Source: UBA4744 sp963717135 (lineage in GTDB: Bacteria; Actinomycetota; Acidimicrobiia; Spongiisociales; UBA4744). From it: a stretch of DNA of 64,000 nt. This document shows positions 52,218 to 61,130 of this stretch, piece by piece. The notes below the pieces were generated by a model. That model made no database searches. It saw only the letters and a program-made list of their open reading frames with translations, and was not told the origin of the DNA. The stretch's first letter is position 1. Every line of letters begins with the position of its first letter. The stretch is from the NCBI GenBank assembly GCA_963717135.1, contig CAVQVN010000005.1, forward strand, positions 1 through 64,000, read 5' to 3'. A program made the translations under genes and the position numbers.

Positions 52218-53063
52218 TCAGCGAGCCCCCTTTAGCTTGACACTCTTGAAGCCGCGCGTAGCAGCCACCACCGACGTCTCGATCGGGAAGCGTTCCGCCG
52301 AGGAACCACCTACATAGCCATCAAGCCGAGGCTCGGCCTCCCAGAAACGACCATAATCGTCCGGGGTCTCGATCGCACCACCGTGGGACGTAACGATAAG
52401 GTCGGAGAAGTCGGCCTCGAGGGCGTCAAGGACCCTGGTGGCTCGGCCAACGGCCGCTTCCTTGCTCATCACGGTCTGTGAGCCAATCGTGCCTCCCGAA
52501 CTATTGCCGAAATGCACGATGATGTTGTCGACGCCCGCTTCCGCCATGGCCAATGCTTCTTCGACTGAAGTGCAGAACGCCTTGGTGTACAGGCCCATTC
52601 GCGAAGCCTCGGCAAGCACTTCGACTTCGTGGTCGAAACCCATACCGGTCTCTTCAAGGTCACTTCGGTATTTGCCGTCTATCAAAGCCACCGTCGGGCA
52701 GTTCATCACACCGTCGAATCCGGCATCGGCGATGCGGACCAGAAACCGTTTCATGTCACGAGTCGGATCCACGCACAGCAAGCCGGCAATCACCGGGCAT
52801 TCGCTCACGACATTGATGAGAGCCCGTTCGCCGAGTTCCAGCGTCAATGCGTTGGCGTCGCATATCGGAAGATATCCGGCCATCGAACTCAGGCCTTGCA
52901 TGCGGAAGTAGGCAAGTGAGTGGGTAGTGACGAAATCGGCCCCGCCCCTGGCCGCCATCTTGGCAGTGATCCCGGAGCCACATAGTGCGTCGTAGATTGC
53001 CCGACCTGCTTCTCGTTCCGCCCGCAAGCGCCCGACGATCGTGGCACGATCGAAATTGGCCAT
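52218..53063 (-). CDS. PEP-hydrolase-like TIM-barrel protein, Tm-1 second half
   Basis: The 281-residue protein is a TIM-barrel of the phosphoenolpyruvate hydrolase-like family and matches the C-terminal domain of Tm-1. Matching segments are GSGITAKMAARGGADFVTTHSLAYFRMQG, CPVIAGLLCVDPTRD, NCPTVALIDGKYR and IIVHFGNSSGGTIGSQ. The substrate is not known. The stop of this gene abuts the GTG of the Tm-1-like gene, so they form one unit. The divergent pyrophosphatase gene lies 105 bases upstream. Confidence 0.85.
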   Translation of the reverse strand: MANFDRATIVGRLRAEREAGRAIYDALCGSGITAKMAARGGADFVTTHSLAYFRMQGLSSMAGYLPICDANALTLELGERALINVVSECPVIAGLLCVDPTRDMKRFLVRIADAGFDGVMNCPTVALIDGKYRSDLEETGMGFDHEVEVLAEASRMGLYTKAFCTSVEEALAMAEAGVDNIIVHFGNSSGGTIGSQTVMSKEAAVGRATRVLDALEADFSDLIVTSHGGAIETPDDYGRFWEAEPRLDGYVGGSSAERFPIETSVVAATRGFKSVKLKGAR

Positions 53064-53168
53064 AGTCCCCTCCCGCGTTGGTGGCTCAGGTGAGCCTACC
53101 CGACACCCCCTCGGGCGGAATTGGTCGGGATTAGCCTTTCCCGAGAATGCCGTCCCAGGAGGAATGGA

Positions 53169-53621
53169 TTGCAGGTCTTCATCGAGAACGAGGCTGGTTC
53201 ATATACCAAGAACCTCTACGACCAGCACAGCCTTGCACACGTGGGTGCGACCCGTGTCTCGCTCCCCTACCCGTATCCATATGGGTTCGTGATCGGGACT
53301 GTTAGCGGCGACGGAGATTGCGCCGACTGTTTCGTCTTGACGAAATCAGCCGTCTCCAGTGGAGATACGCTCGAATGCACACCCGTCGGACTACTCGAGC
53401 AGGTCGAGGACGGGCAGACCGACCACAAGATCCTTGCCGTACCCGTGGGTGAGAGTCACCCTCTCGATGACCCAACCGTTGCGGACCTCACAGTCTTCAT
53501 CAGTGGTGTCTTCGCCCACCTCCCCGGCAAGCTGATCGAGATCGGCCGCTTGCTAGATCGCATCGCAGCCGAAGCCTACGTCGCCGCCTGCCGGCGGGAG
53601 CCGCGATTCGGACCGTGCTGA
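53169..53621 (+). CDS. Divergent family I inorganic pyrophosphatase-like protein
   Basis: The 150-residue protein aligns with soluble pyrophosphatase over most of its length (GSYTKNLYD, RVSLPYPYPYGFVIGT, GDGDCADCFVLT, TPVGLLEQVEDGQTDHKILAVP). Asp residues of the metal site in DGDCAD and the late D-x-K are kept. Compared with E. coli, a catalytic glutamate after the first lysine is Leu, the DE pair is ED, and the C-terminal Tyr-Lys pair is not evident. It may have changed activity. The TTG at 53169 has a perfect AGGAGG 6 nt upstream. It is divergent from the Tm-1 pair. Confidence 0.68.
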   Translation: MQVFIENEAGSYTKNLYDQHSLAHVGATRVSLPYPYPYGFVIGTVSGDGDCADCFVLTKSAVSSGDTLECTPVGLLEQVEDGQTDHKILAVPVGESHPLDDPTVADLTVFISGVFAHLPGKLIEIGRLLDRIAAEAYVAACRREPRFGPC

Positions 53622-53706
53622 ACCCCATGCCAGGGTCGGATAGTCTGCACAGGATGGGAGCCCACGGCACGCGCTATTCACGGCGACACCTGGACAAATC
53701 AAACAG

Positions 53707-54795
53707 ATGGTGACTCAGCCGCCCCCGGTCGAGCCCACGCTGGCCCGCCTATCGGTGATAGATCGATTCCTTCCGGTGTGGATTCTCGCCGCCATGGCGC
53801 TCGGACTTGGGCTGGGCCGGTTGATCCCCGACCTCAACGATTGGTTGGACACCGTCAAGATCGGCACGGTGTCGTTGCCCATTGCCCTCGGACTGCTGGC
53901 GATGATGTACCCGGTGCTGGCCAAGGTCCGCTACTCGCAGATCGGCGAGATCGCCACCGATCGCAAGCTCATGGTCACCTCGCTGGTGCTCAACTGGTTG
54001 ATCGGCCCGGCTCTGATGTTCACCCTGGCCTGGCTGTTGCTGGCCGACCTGCCCGAGTACCGCACTGGGCTGATCATCATCGGATTGGCCCGCTGCATAG
54101 CCATGGTGCTGATCTGGAACGATCTCGCCTGCGGCGACCGGGAAGCTGCCGCCGTTCTGGTAGCCCTCAACTCAGTTTTCCAGATCGTTGCCTACTCGGT
54201 TCTCGGTTTCTTCTACCTGGAGTTGTTACCCGGTTGGCTCGGCCTCGACACCGCCGCTCTGGATGTTTCGATGTGGGACATCGCCAAGATCGTGCTGGTC
54301 TTTCTAGGCATACCACTGGCCGGCGGCTACCTCACCCGGCGGTGGGGCGAACGCACCCGTGGGGTCGAGTGGTACGAAACGAGATTCCTGCCCAAGCTGG
54401 CACCCTGGGCCCTTTACGGATTGCTGTTCACCGTCGTCATACTCTTCGCTTTGCAGGGTGAGACGATCACCGCCCAGCCACTTGATGTAGCTCGTATCGC
54501 TTTGCCGCTCCTGGCGTACTTTGCGGTCATGTGGGTCGTTTCGTTCGCCCTCGGGCTCAGATTGAAGATGACCTACGAGAAGAACACCAGCGTTGCGTTC
54601 ACCGCCGCCAGCAACAACTTCGAACTGGCCATTGCCGTCGCCATCGGCGTGTTTGGGGTTACCTCAGGAGAAGCCTTGGCCGGTGTGGTCGGGCCGCTGA
54701 TCGAGGTCCCGGTGCTGGTCGGACTCGTCTATGTTGCCCTATGGGCGCGGAAACGGTTTTACTCGTCTGCCACCGGCCGATCTCATGATGCGTAG
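53707..54795 (+). CDS. acr3: ACR3-type arsenite efflux permease
   Basis: The 362-residue protein has about ten membrane helices and the ACR3 pattern VKIGTVSLPIALGLLAMMYPVLAKV, then GLARCIAMVLIWNDLACGD with the conserved cysteine, and TAASNNFELAIAVAIG. It exports arsenite with the proton gradient. No arsR or arsC lies close, so its regulation is not visible. Its 3' end overlaps that of the convergent peroxiredoxin by 13 bases. Confidence 0.93.
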   Translation: MVTQPPPVEPTLARLSVIDRFLPVWILAAMALGLGLGRLIPDLNDWLDTVKIGTVSLPIALGLLAMMYPVLAKVRYSQIGEIATDRKLMVTSLVLNWLIGPALMFTLAWLLLADLPEYRTGLIIIGLARCIAMVLIWNDLACGDREAAAVLVALNSVFQIVAYSVLGFFYLELLPGWLGLDTAALDVSMWDIAKIVLVFLGIPLAGGYLTRRWGERTRGVEWYETRFLPKLAPWALYGLLFTVVILFALQGETITAQPLDVARIALPLLAYFAVMWVVSFALGLRLKMTYEKNTSVAFTAASNNFELAIAVAIGVFGVTSGEALAGVVGPLIEVPVLVGLVYVALWARKRFYSSATGRSHDA

Positions 54796-55361
54796 GCAGG
54801 GGCGTTCCCCGGCTTCCACTTGATCGAACACCCCATCGAAGGAAACTGGCCGCCCAGCACCGCTTCCCCGGCCAGAACGCTATCAATTGCTGCCCGCAGG
54901 TCGGAACCGGTGACCCGGCCCGGCATGTTGGGCCTGGTTTCATCGAACCGTCCTCGATAAACCAGAGACCGCTCCGAATCGAAGAGGAAGAAGTCGGGAG
55001 TACAGACGGCGCCGTAGGCCTTGGCCATTTCCTGGCTCTCGTCGTATAGGTAAGGAAATCGGTAGTCGAGTTCCCTGGCGTCGACGGCCATTTGCCCGGG
55101 GCCGTCGGTCGGATAGGTGGCGACGTCGTTGGAAGAGATGGCAACGATGCCCAACCGGCTTTCCTCATAGTCTCGTCCCAGTTCGGCCAGGCCGTGTCGA
55201 AGGTGCTGCACGTACGGACAGTGATTGCAGATGAACATCACCAGGAGTCCGTCCTGGCCGGCGAAGTCCGACAGAGTGACCGTCCGTCCGGTTAATGGTT
55301 CGGGAAGAGCAAAATCCGGCGCCTTGCTGCCGAGGGGAGTCATCTGTGATGAAACTGCCAT
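54783..55361 (-). CDS. Thioredoxin-fold peroxiredoxin-like (AhpC/TSA) protein
   Basis: The 192-residue protein has the thioredoxin fold of the AhpC/TSA or redoxin group: FALPEPLTGRTVTLSDFAGQDG, and the active-site-like FICNHCPYVQHLR. This single-Cys NHCPY form is found in a widespread family of putative peroxidases often near redox genes. The ATG at 55361 has AAGGAG 7 nt before it. The probable AhpD-like selenoprotein lies 105 bases upstream on the same strand, so both may act in peroxide defence. Confidence 0.85.
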   Translation of the reverse strand: MAVSSQMTPLGSKAPDFALPEPLTGRTVTLSDFAGQDGLLVMFICNHCPYVQHLRHGLAELGRDYEESRLGIVAISSNDVATYPTDGPGQMAVDARELDYRFPYLYDESQEMAKAYGAVCTPDFFLFDSERSLVYRGRFDETRPNMPGRVTGSDLRAAIDSVLAGEAVLGGQFPSMGCSIKWKPGNAPAYAS

Positions 55362-55465
55362 GAGGGATCTCCTTGATCGTTGCCGAAAGATTGTACGGAA
55401 AGGACGGTTTTTGGCGTCAAACTGCCACCGGCGGCGGTGGAACATTGACGCCAAAGCCGTGAAAG

Positions 55466-56446
55466 TCACCCGTCGGTGTGGTCGAGCCTATCCAGACCCA
55501 GTCGAGTGATGAGGTCGGCGTTGCGAAGCCGGCTGCCCTTGCCGACCGGAATACCGGTCCCGTCGGCGACTCGGTTCATCATCTGGTAGTTGCCTATCAC
55601 GCCGGCGGCGTCGACCAGGCCGGTCGAGCCCAGCTTTGATTCAACCGCCTCGGCGGCCGACCCGACATCGGCCGATCGAGCGAGAACCGCATCGACCAAA
55701 CGCAGCAGCGCTGCTCCGCCGGGGGTCAGTGGATCGACCGACGGGTCGGTGACGGCCGCCAGATCAACCGGGGTGTTGGTCTTCTCGGAGCTCGAACTGA
55801 GCATCCCGACGTGCGCAAGCACTCAGTAGAAACACTCATTGACCGCCGAAGTTCGGGCGGCCACCAACTCCATCTGCGGTCTCGTCAAACCTCTGGAGAA
55901 CGTCAGATCGGACATCTGCTCGAAAGCCACATACATAGGGCCGTGGAGCCGGTGGAGCCCGTCGTTCTCGGACGGCACCAGGGACAATGCTTGACTGATA
56001 CTGGTGCCACCGACCATGGGCACCCATCCCCTTCCGAGCCGGGCGGCATCTGCAATCTCTCCAGTCGGCTCTCCCGGGAGCGGCTCGGGAAGCGGCTCGA
56101 GCGGCAGTCCCAGGGCCTCGTGGAAGGTATCGACCGCCACCAAACGGCCGACCACTCCCAGCAATTCGACATAGCGGGACGCATCCAGGTCGCCGGCCAC
56201 CAGACGTTCCACCCAACCGCGCCGCGCTGCGGCCGGATCGGCGGCCAGAAGGCGCGTCGCCTCAATTGCTCCATTCGGGAGCGCCGATCCCGCAGGCAGC
56301 CCGTCACGAGCACGTCGAGCCTCGGCGGCAATCTCCAGACGCTCCGCTCCAGTCCAAACGGCGCCCGGGCCGGCCAGGTTGGCCCACATGTGCTCGAAGC
56401 TCTCTATCAGATCGGATCGAATCGAAGTCTTGATTGAGTCCACCAT
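55466..56446 (-). CDS. AhpD-like (carboxymuconolactone decarboxylase fold) selenoprotein
   Basis: Two collinear frames join at one in-frame TGA (55825-55823), giving 326 residues with Sec at 208. The context is N-E-C-F-Y-U-V-L-A-H, the AhpD redox motif (C-x2-C...H) with Sec in place of the second Cys. The N-terminal half carries MWANLAGPGAVWTGAERLEIA, typical of a group of peroxidase-related AhpD-fold proteins. The part after the TGA keeps a conserved end (NRVADGTGIPVGKGSRLRNADL). The intact frames on both sides and a SECIS-like hairpin support decoding and not a stop. The start is the ATG at 56446. No predicted resolving partner is visible beyond the nearby peroxiredoxin. Confidence 0.8.
55787..55822 (-). 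promoter_or_regulatory. Candidate bacterial SECIS element in the AhpD-like gene
   Basis: The message after the UGA folds to GGA-U-GCUC-AGUUC-GAGC-UCC (55806-55787): a four-pair upper stem, a bulged U on the 5' side and a three-pair lower stem around the loop AGUUC. The loop starts 24 nt after the UGA and has G in its first two positions. A bulged U and this distance fit known rules for bacterial SECIS. It is weaker than the fdh element. Confidence 0.6.
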
Positions 56447-56649
56447 GAGCCTTCTCGCGACGATTGCGTCAGGCACTCTGGCACACCACCTCGACCCCGT
56501 CGAAATGCGCCCACCAAGAGTCGTAATTCCGAGGAAGGTGACAGAATGATCGGCCACCCGACCTTGATACCAATAGTTGCCCTGAGAAGACCCTCAAAGA
56601 TGGCGCAAGGCACCCACCGCCTGAGCCGGTACACCCAAGGAGAACAACC

Positions 56650-57624
56650 ATGACCATACCCACCGCTCGAAACGCCCGGGCCGAGGCGAACGCTCTGCTT
56701 CCCCCCGGACACGAGGCCCGGGTTCTCGAACCTTCGCCGCCTGCCGACACCGACCCCGACTGGTATGCCGACGATCCCACCGACCCCAAAGGCGCCACGG
56801 GAACGATCGTCACCCCCATCCCCGGAGAGGGAATCACCTGGACCGAACTCTCCACCGGCAGGCTTGAGCTGACCGAATTCGCCGCCCATCACTGGCTGGG
56901 TTCTTACCGACGCCTCGAAGAGCTACCGGCCCAATTCAGTGACGGGCGTGATGCCCTCCACCAACTGGCCTTCTTCGCCGTCGCCCCCAAACGTTATGAG
57001 CAGACCGGGAAGCTGGCGCTCCGTTACACCCATTTTGGGTTCGGCACCCCCTTCTTCGGCGCCGACGAACAAGTGCGGGTCCTACGCAACCTGTTGATCC
57101 ATCAGCAAGGCGATACTGCGCGCTCGATTCCCATCACGACCCTCCGGGCCGCCACCGAGTTCCTGGGTATCCCCTACCGGGACATCTGGTTCGATGGGTT
57201 CCGAGACGCGCTCGGCCCGGTCGGAGCCGACGTCCCCCTCAGCGTCGATCCGGCGGTCACGACGGCCGTCGGTGACTGGTTCGGGTTCGGCACTTCGGTC
57301 CTCGAACAGGCCCGCCGCCTCCCCGGTGCTGAGGAAGTGAGCCGCGTGCAGTTGTGGCCCGAACACTTCGACACGGCCGTCGAGATGGGTTCATACGATC
57401 TTGGGCGGCGGGCCAGTTACGGAGCCTCACCGGGCGACGAAGCCCACCCCGAGCCCTATTTGTACGTGGCCGCCTGGGGCGAGATCGACCGATCCGACCG
57501 CTACTGGAATGACGAAACCTTCAACGGAGCCAGCCTTCCTTATCAGGACCTCCTGGCTGCCGCAGATCAGCGGGAAACCGCCATGGCTTTCTTCCGCCAA
57601 GGATTCGATCGTCTGACTGGATGA
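56650..57624 (+). CDS. Conserved hypothetical protein (324 aa)
   Basis: No signal or membrane segment is seen. Distinctive blocks are TARNARAEANALLPPGHEARVLEPS, ELTEFAAHHWLGSYRRL, LALRYTHFGFGTPFFGADEQVRV, VQLWPEHFDTAVEMG and a C-terminal GDEAHPEPYLYVAAWGEIDRSDRYWND. The high content of aromatic and acidic residues and several conserved-looking His suggest an enzyme, but I know no function. It faces the AhpD-like gene with 200 bases between; the codon use is like its neighbours. A start at the ATG 56650 follows GGAG at 7 nt. Confidence 0.6.
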   Translation: MTIPTARNARAEANALLPPGHEARVLEPSPPADTDPDWYADDPTDPKGATGTIVTPIPGEGITWTELSTGRLELTEFAAHHWLGSYRRLEELPAQFSDGRDALHQLAFFAVAPKRYEQTGKLALRYTHFGFGTPFFGADEQVRVLRNLLIHQQGDTARSIPITTLRAATEFLGIPYRDIWFDGFRDALGPVGADVPLSVDPAVTTAVGDWFGFGTSVLEQARRLPGAEEVSRVQLWPEHFDTAVEMGSYDLGRRASYGASPGDEAHPEPYLYVAAWGEIDRSDRYWNDETFNGASLPYQDLLAAADQRETAMAFFRQGFDRLTG

Positions 57625-57637
57625 GCCGAAGACGCCG

Positions 57638-57922
57638 CTACGCGGTCCGCTGCCTCCGCTTGCCGACAGTGAAATAGAGAAGCGGTCCGACCGGAGCCAC
57701 CCAGGCGGACCCGGCCTTGAAGTTGGTCAGGCTGGCGGGGATCACACCCTTCCAGAGCGACTTCGGGCCTCGCAGGTCGGCCTCACTCTGCTTCGACAGG
57801 CTGCGGAACGCCAGAGCAACCAGCACGACATAGACGACGCTCTGGATGATCACTCGGCGCCGGGTGTCCGGGGAAAGGCCCTTCCAGCCGGCCCGGGGAG
57901 ATTCTGAGTCGTTGGTGGTCAT
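57638..57922 (-). CDS. Small membrane protein
   Basis: The 94-residue product has a hydrophilic N-terminus with several charges, a helix at about 29-45 (RVIIQSVVYVVLVALAFRSL), a charged loop and a final hydrophobic part (about 72-88) with a basic tail. The N-terminal frame is open to 57964, but the ATG at 57922 is the likely start. The function is unknown; some actinobacterial membrane proteins with a PLDc_N-like second half look similar. Confidence 0.55.
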   Translation of the reverse strand: MTTNDSESPRAGWKGLSPDTRRRVIIQSVVYVVLVALAFRSLSKQSEADLRGPKSLWKGVIPASLTNFKAGSAWVAPVGPLLYFTVGKRRQRTA

Positions 57923-57991
57923 ACAAACAGTTCTATCACAATGGGATCGCCGATAGGGTGACATTCGCCAGACTCGAGCGAGAGGGCGGCG

Positions 57992-59242
57992 CTAGCCGCC
58001 TAGTGCGGCAGCTCGGCCCAGAGGCTCAACCACCGTCTCCGGCTCGGCGCCCCCACCAGCCCACAGAACGAATCCGGCGGCGACGATCCCACACCCGAAG
58101 AACCCGAGCGTGAAAGGGAGCACGGTTCCGTCGAATGTGCGGTCGAGCATGGCCCCCAGGCCGGCCCCCAGCGCCGTCGAGACCGTTCCGATCACAGCCG
58201 CGGCAGTACCGGCAAGGTTTCCCATGGGATTCATGGCCAGGGTGTTGAAGTTGGGAATGAGCAGAGCGTGCATGCTCAGCATGACGGCCAAACCGAAGAC
58301 AAACACCCAGAGACCCGGGGTGCCTTCGGTGGCAACGGCCAGGATCACCATTCCCGCCGAACCCAACACATAACCAACCAGCACGCGCCGCACCAGGCGC
58401 CGCAAGCCTATTCGGGAGACGATGGCCGCGTTGACCAGCATGGCGGCACCCATCACCGCCGCCAACCCACCGAAGACGTAAGGAAACAGTTCGGCCCGAT
58501 TGAAGACATCCGAGATGATCAATTCGGAACTCGCCAAATACGACATAAACACACCGAAAAGAAAAGTCATGGCCAGGGTGTAACCAACAGTCTGGCGATT
58601 GGAGACGACGGTCCTGCCCGCCGCCACGATCGAATCGAACCGCAGCGGCAACCGATTCTCCGGCTTCAGAGTCTCGGGCAGGCGCAAGGTCCAGGCGGCC
58701 AGCAGCACCGCCGCGACTGCGCACGCTCCGAACACCCACCGCCACGAGGCAATGGTGAGAATGGCCGCCCCCAGGCTGGGGGCAATCACCGGAACCAGGA
58801 CGAAGATCGACATGATGATGGACATCGTTCGGGCCATCGCCTCTCCCCGGTAGCTGTCCCTCACCACCGAGAGGGCGACCACCCGGGGGGCTGCGGCTCC
58901 CACCCCCCAGACAAACCGGCTGATCAATACCATCTCGAACGTGGGTGCGAATGAGGCGGCCAGGGCACTGACCAAATAAAGGGACAGGCCGGCATAGAGC
59001 ACGGGCTTGCGCCCGAAACGATCCGCCAACGGACCGAAAAACACCTGCGCGGCAGCCAACCCGAGGAAGAAGAAGGTGACGATGGCCGCCGGGGCGGTCG
59101 AATCGGGTGCCAGACCGTATTCGCTACGAACCGCACCGAACGTGGGCAGCATGATGTCGATGGCCAGCGCGGTCAGCGCCATGATCATTGCGATCATCAC
59201 CGTGAATTCGCGACGTCCGATTGTTGAGGGCGGCACAGGCAA
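57992..59242 (-). CDS. MFS transporter, Bcr/CflA drug resistance family
   Basis: The 416-residue protein has twelve predicted helices and the Bcr/CflA pattern: TALAIDIMLPTFG in the first helix, GPLADRFGRKPVLYAG and RFVWGVGAAAPRVVALSVVRDSYRG. It exports drugs or other compounds in exchange for protons; the substrate is unknown. It is not clearly linked to its neighbours. Confidence 0.9.
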   Translation of the reverse strand: MPVPPSTIGRREFTVMIAMIMALTALAIDIMLPTFGAVRSEYGLAPDSTAPAAIVTFFFLGLAAAQVFFGPLADRFGRKPVLYAGLSLYLVSALAASFAPTFEMVLISRFVWGVGAAAPRVVALSVVRDSYRGEAMARTMSIIMSIFVLVPVIAPSLGAAILTIASWRWVFGACAVAAVLLAAWTLRLPETLKPENRLPLRFDSIVAAGRTVVSNRQTVGYTLAMTFLFGVFMSYLASSELIISDVFNRAELFPYVFGGLAAVMGAAMLVNAAIVSRIGLRRLVRRVLVGYVLGSAGMVILAVATEGTPGLWVFVFGLAVMLSMHALLIPNFNTLAMNPMGNLAGTAAAVIGTVSTALGAGLGAMLDRTFDGTVLPFTLGFFGCGIVAAGFVLWAGGGAEPETVVEPLGRAAALGG

Positions 59243-59311
59243 GGTCCGGTTGAGGAAACGAAGCCACAGGATGGTACACAGACTCGATGAGACCGCCGTG
59301 ATGGCCGACGA

Positions 59312-59641
59312 TTATTTCGGCGGGAGGCTCTCGGCGCACGTCACCCCGCGTTCGATCCACGCATCGAGATCAGCTTCTCGAGTGAATCCATTGGGAGCAA
59401 CGGCAACCCACCCGCGCATGGGGCGGGCCGACATGTCGAAGACGCGGGCCCCGGGGAGAGCCACCGCTTCTTCGTGATTGTCTCTGCCCACCCGAACCAT
59501 CAACTCGTCACCACTGACCCCCACGGCCAGGTTCCCGTTGATCATGAACGCGATTCCTCCGAACATTTGTCGCTCGGAGAGCCCCGGGTGGTCGCCGATC
59601 TTGTTTCGGATGTCGTCGGCGAGCGCTTCGTCGTATGCCAC
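59312..59641 (-). CDS. TfoX N-terminal domain protein
   Basis: The 109-residue protein has the TfoX/Sxy N-terminal domain alone: ERQMFGGIAFMINGNLAVGV, MVRVG and a C-terminal GFTREADLDAWIERG. Full-length Sxy induces competence in some proteobacteria, but single-domain forms are common in actinobacteria and have no known role. It lies alone between the MFS gene and the divergent aminotransferase. Confidence 0.85.
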   Translation of the reverse strand: MAYDEALADDIRNKIGDHPGLSERQMFGGIAFMINGNLAVGVSGDELMVRVGRDNHEEAVALPGARVFDMSARPMRGWVAVAPNGFTREADLDAWIERGVTCAESLPPK

Positions 59642-59819
59642 GCAACAACTCTATGCGACGCTCGAAGCTCTCCGCAGATTCTCAGGAAACGATGACGGCC
59701 CACGCCGAATCGCCGAGGCCTCACTCGAGGCGAACTCCTTCTCAACCCACTACATTTCTGATGCCGCCCGGATCAATGGGAACCACGACCGGCAGACAGT
59801 CCGCGACAGGGAGCAGCAC

Positions 59820-61109
59820 ATGCCGAGCAATCAGGAATTACGCCAGCGCCACCTCCGGGTGATGCCCTCGTGGCTGGCGGTGTATCACGAACAGCCAATC
59901 GCCATCGACCGGGGCGAGGGCCGCATCATCTGGGACGTGGAGGGCAACGAGTACCTCGACTTCTTCGGCGGAATCCTCACCACCATGATCGGTCACAACA
60001 TCCCCGAGATCACCCAAGCCATACAAGAGCAGGCTGCCAAACTTCTCCACAGCTCGACCTTGTATCTGACCGAACCGATGATCGAACTGGCCGAGATGAT
60101 CACCGAGATGTCGGGTATCCCCGACGCCAAAGTGTTCTTTACCACGTCGGGCACCGAGGCGAACGACGCAGCCCTGCTGCTGGCGACCGCCTACCGGAAA
60201 TCCAATCAGATACTGGCCCTCCGCAACAGTTACCACGGCCGGTCCTTCACCGCGATCGCGATTACCAGCCACCGCTCCTGGTCACCGACCAGCATCAGCG
60301 GCCTGAGTGTCAACTACGTGCAAGGCGGATACCCGCTGCGCACCCCTTTCCGCCATCTCGACGAAACCGATTTCATCGAGGCGTCGGTAGCCGACCTCGA
60401 ACAGATCCTCGACATGATGACGTCGGGTGATGTGGCCTGTTTCATCGCCGAACCGATTCAAGGGGTCGGCGGCTTTTCTGCTCCACCCGATGGATTGCTG
60501 GGGTCGATGCAAAAGGTGCTGTCCAATAACGGAATCCTCTACATCTCCGACGAGGTACAGACCGGCTGGGGACGCACCGGTGACCACTTTTGGGGTTATC
60601 AAGCCCATGGTGTTACCCCTGATCTCCTGACGTTCGCCAAGGGCGTCGGCAACGGCCTCGCTCTGGCGGGCGTGGTCGGCCGGGCAGAGATCATCGACTC
60701 CATGCCGGCCAACTCGATCTCCACTTTCGGAGGCAACCCGCTGTCGAGCGCCGGAGGGGTTGCCACACTTCGTTACCTGCTCGACCACGACCTGCAAGGC
60801 AACGCCCGGGTGACCGGCCGACGGCTGCGCGAGCACTTGGATCGGGCCGCGGTTGGAGTCGACTGGATCGCCGAGGTCCGGGGGCGCGGGTTGATGCAGG
60901 CGATCGAGACGGTACACCCCGGCGGGATCGAGCCATGGCCGCAGCGGGCCGCGGAACTCCACGAGGGCTGCAAGAAGCAGGGTCTCCTCATCGGCAAAGG
61001 CGGCCTCTACGGGAACGTGTTGCGGATCTCGCCACCGCTCACCGTCACGCTCGACGAGGTCGACCGGGCCGGGAACCTCATCTCGGCAGTCGTCGGCGCT
61101 TTGGAGTAA
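59820..61109 (+). CDS. Class III aminotransferase (AGXT2/4-aminobutyrate-like)
   Basis: The 429-residue PLP enzyme is closest in shape to alanine-glyoxylate or 4-aminobutyrate aminotransferases. Motifs are DVEGNEYLDFFGG, FFTTSGTEANDAALLLA, RNSYHGRSF, ISDEVQTGWGRTG with the PLP-contact Asp, the Schiff-base lysine in LTFAKGVGNG, and SISTFGGNPLSSAGG. The substrate is not certain. The frame is open upstream, but the ATG at 59820 has GGGAG 6 nt before it. It is followed by a serine hydrolase 22 bases on, probably in one operon. Confidence 0.88.
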   Translation: MPSNQELRQRHLRVMPSWLAVYHEQPIAIDRGEGRIIWDVEGNEYLDFFGGILTTMIGHNIPEITQAIQEQAAKLLHSSTLYLTEPMIELAEMITEMSGIPDAKVFFTTSGTEANDAALLLATAYRKSNQILALRNSYHGRSFTAIAITSHRSWSPTSISGLSVNYVQGGYPLRTPFRHLDETDFIEASVADLEQILDMMTSGDVACFIAEPIQGVGGFSAPPDGLLGSMQKVLSNNGILYISDEVQTGWGRTGDHFWGYQAHGVTPDLLTFAKGVGNGLALAGVVGRAEIIDSMPANSISTFGGNPLSSAGGVATLRYLLDHDLQGNARVTGRRLREHLDRAAVGVDWIAEVRGRGLMQAIETVHPGGIEPWPQRAAELHEGCKKQGLLIGKGGLYGNVLRISPPLTVTLDEVDRAGNLISAVVGALE

Positions 61110-61130
61110 AAGGTCGATCGGAGAACGATC

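Noticed and set aside
55823..55825. Two separate AhpD-like and hypothetical genes
   Set aside because: The TGA replaces a conserved redox cysteine and the second part has no start site of its own; one selenoprotein explains it better.
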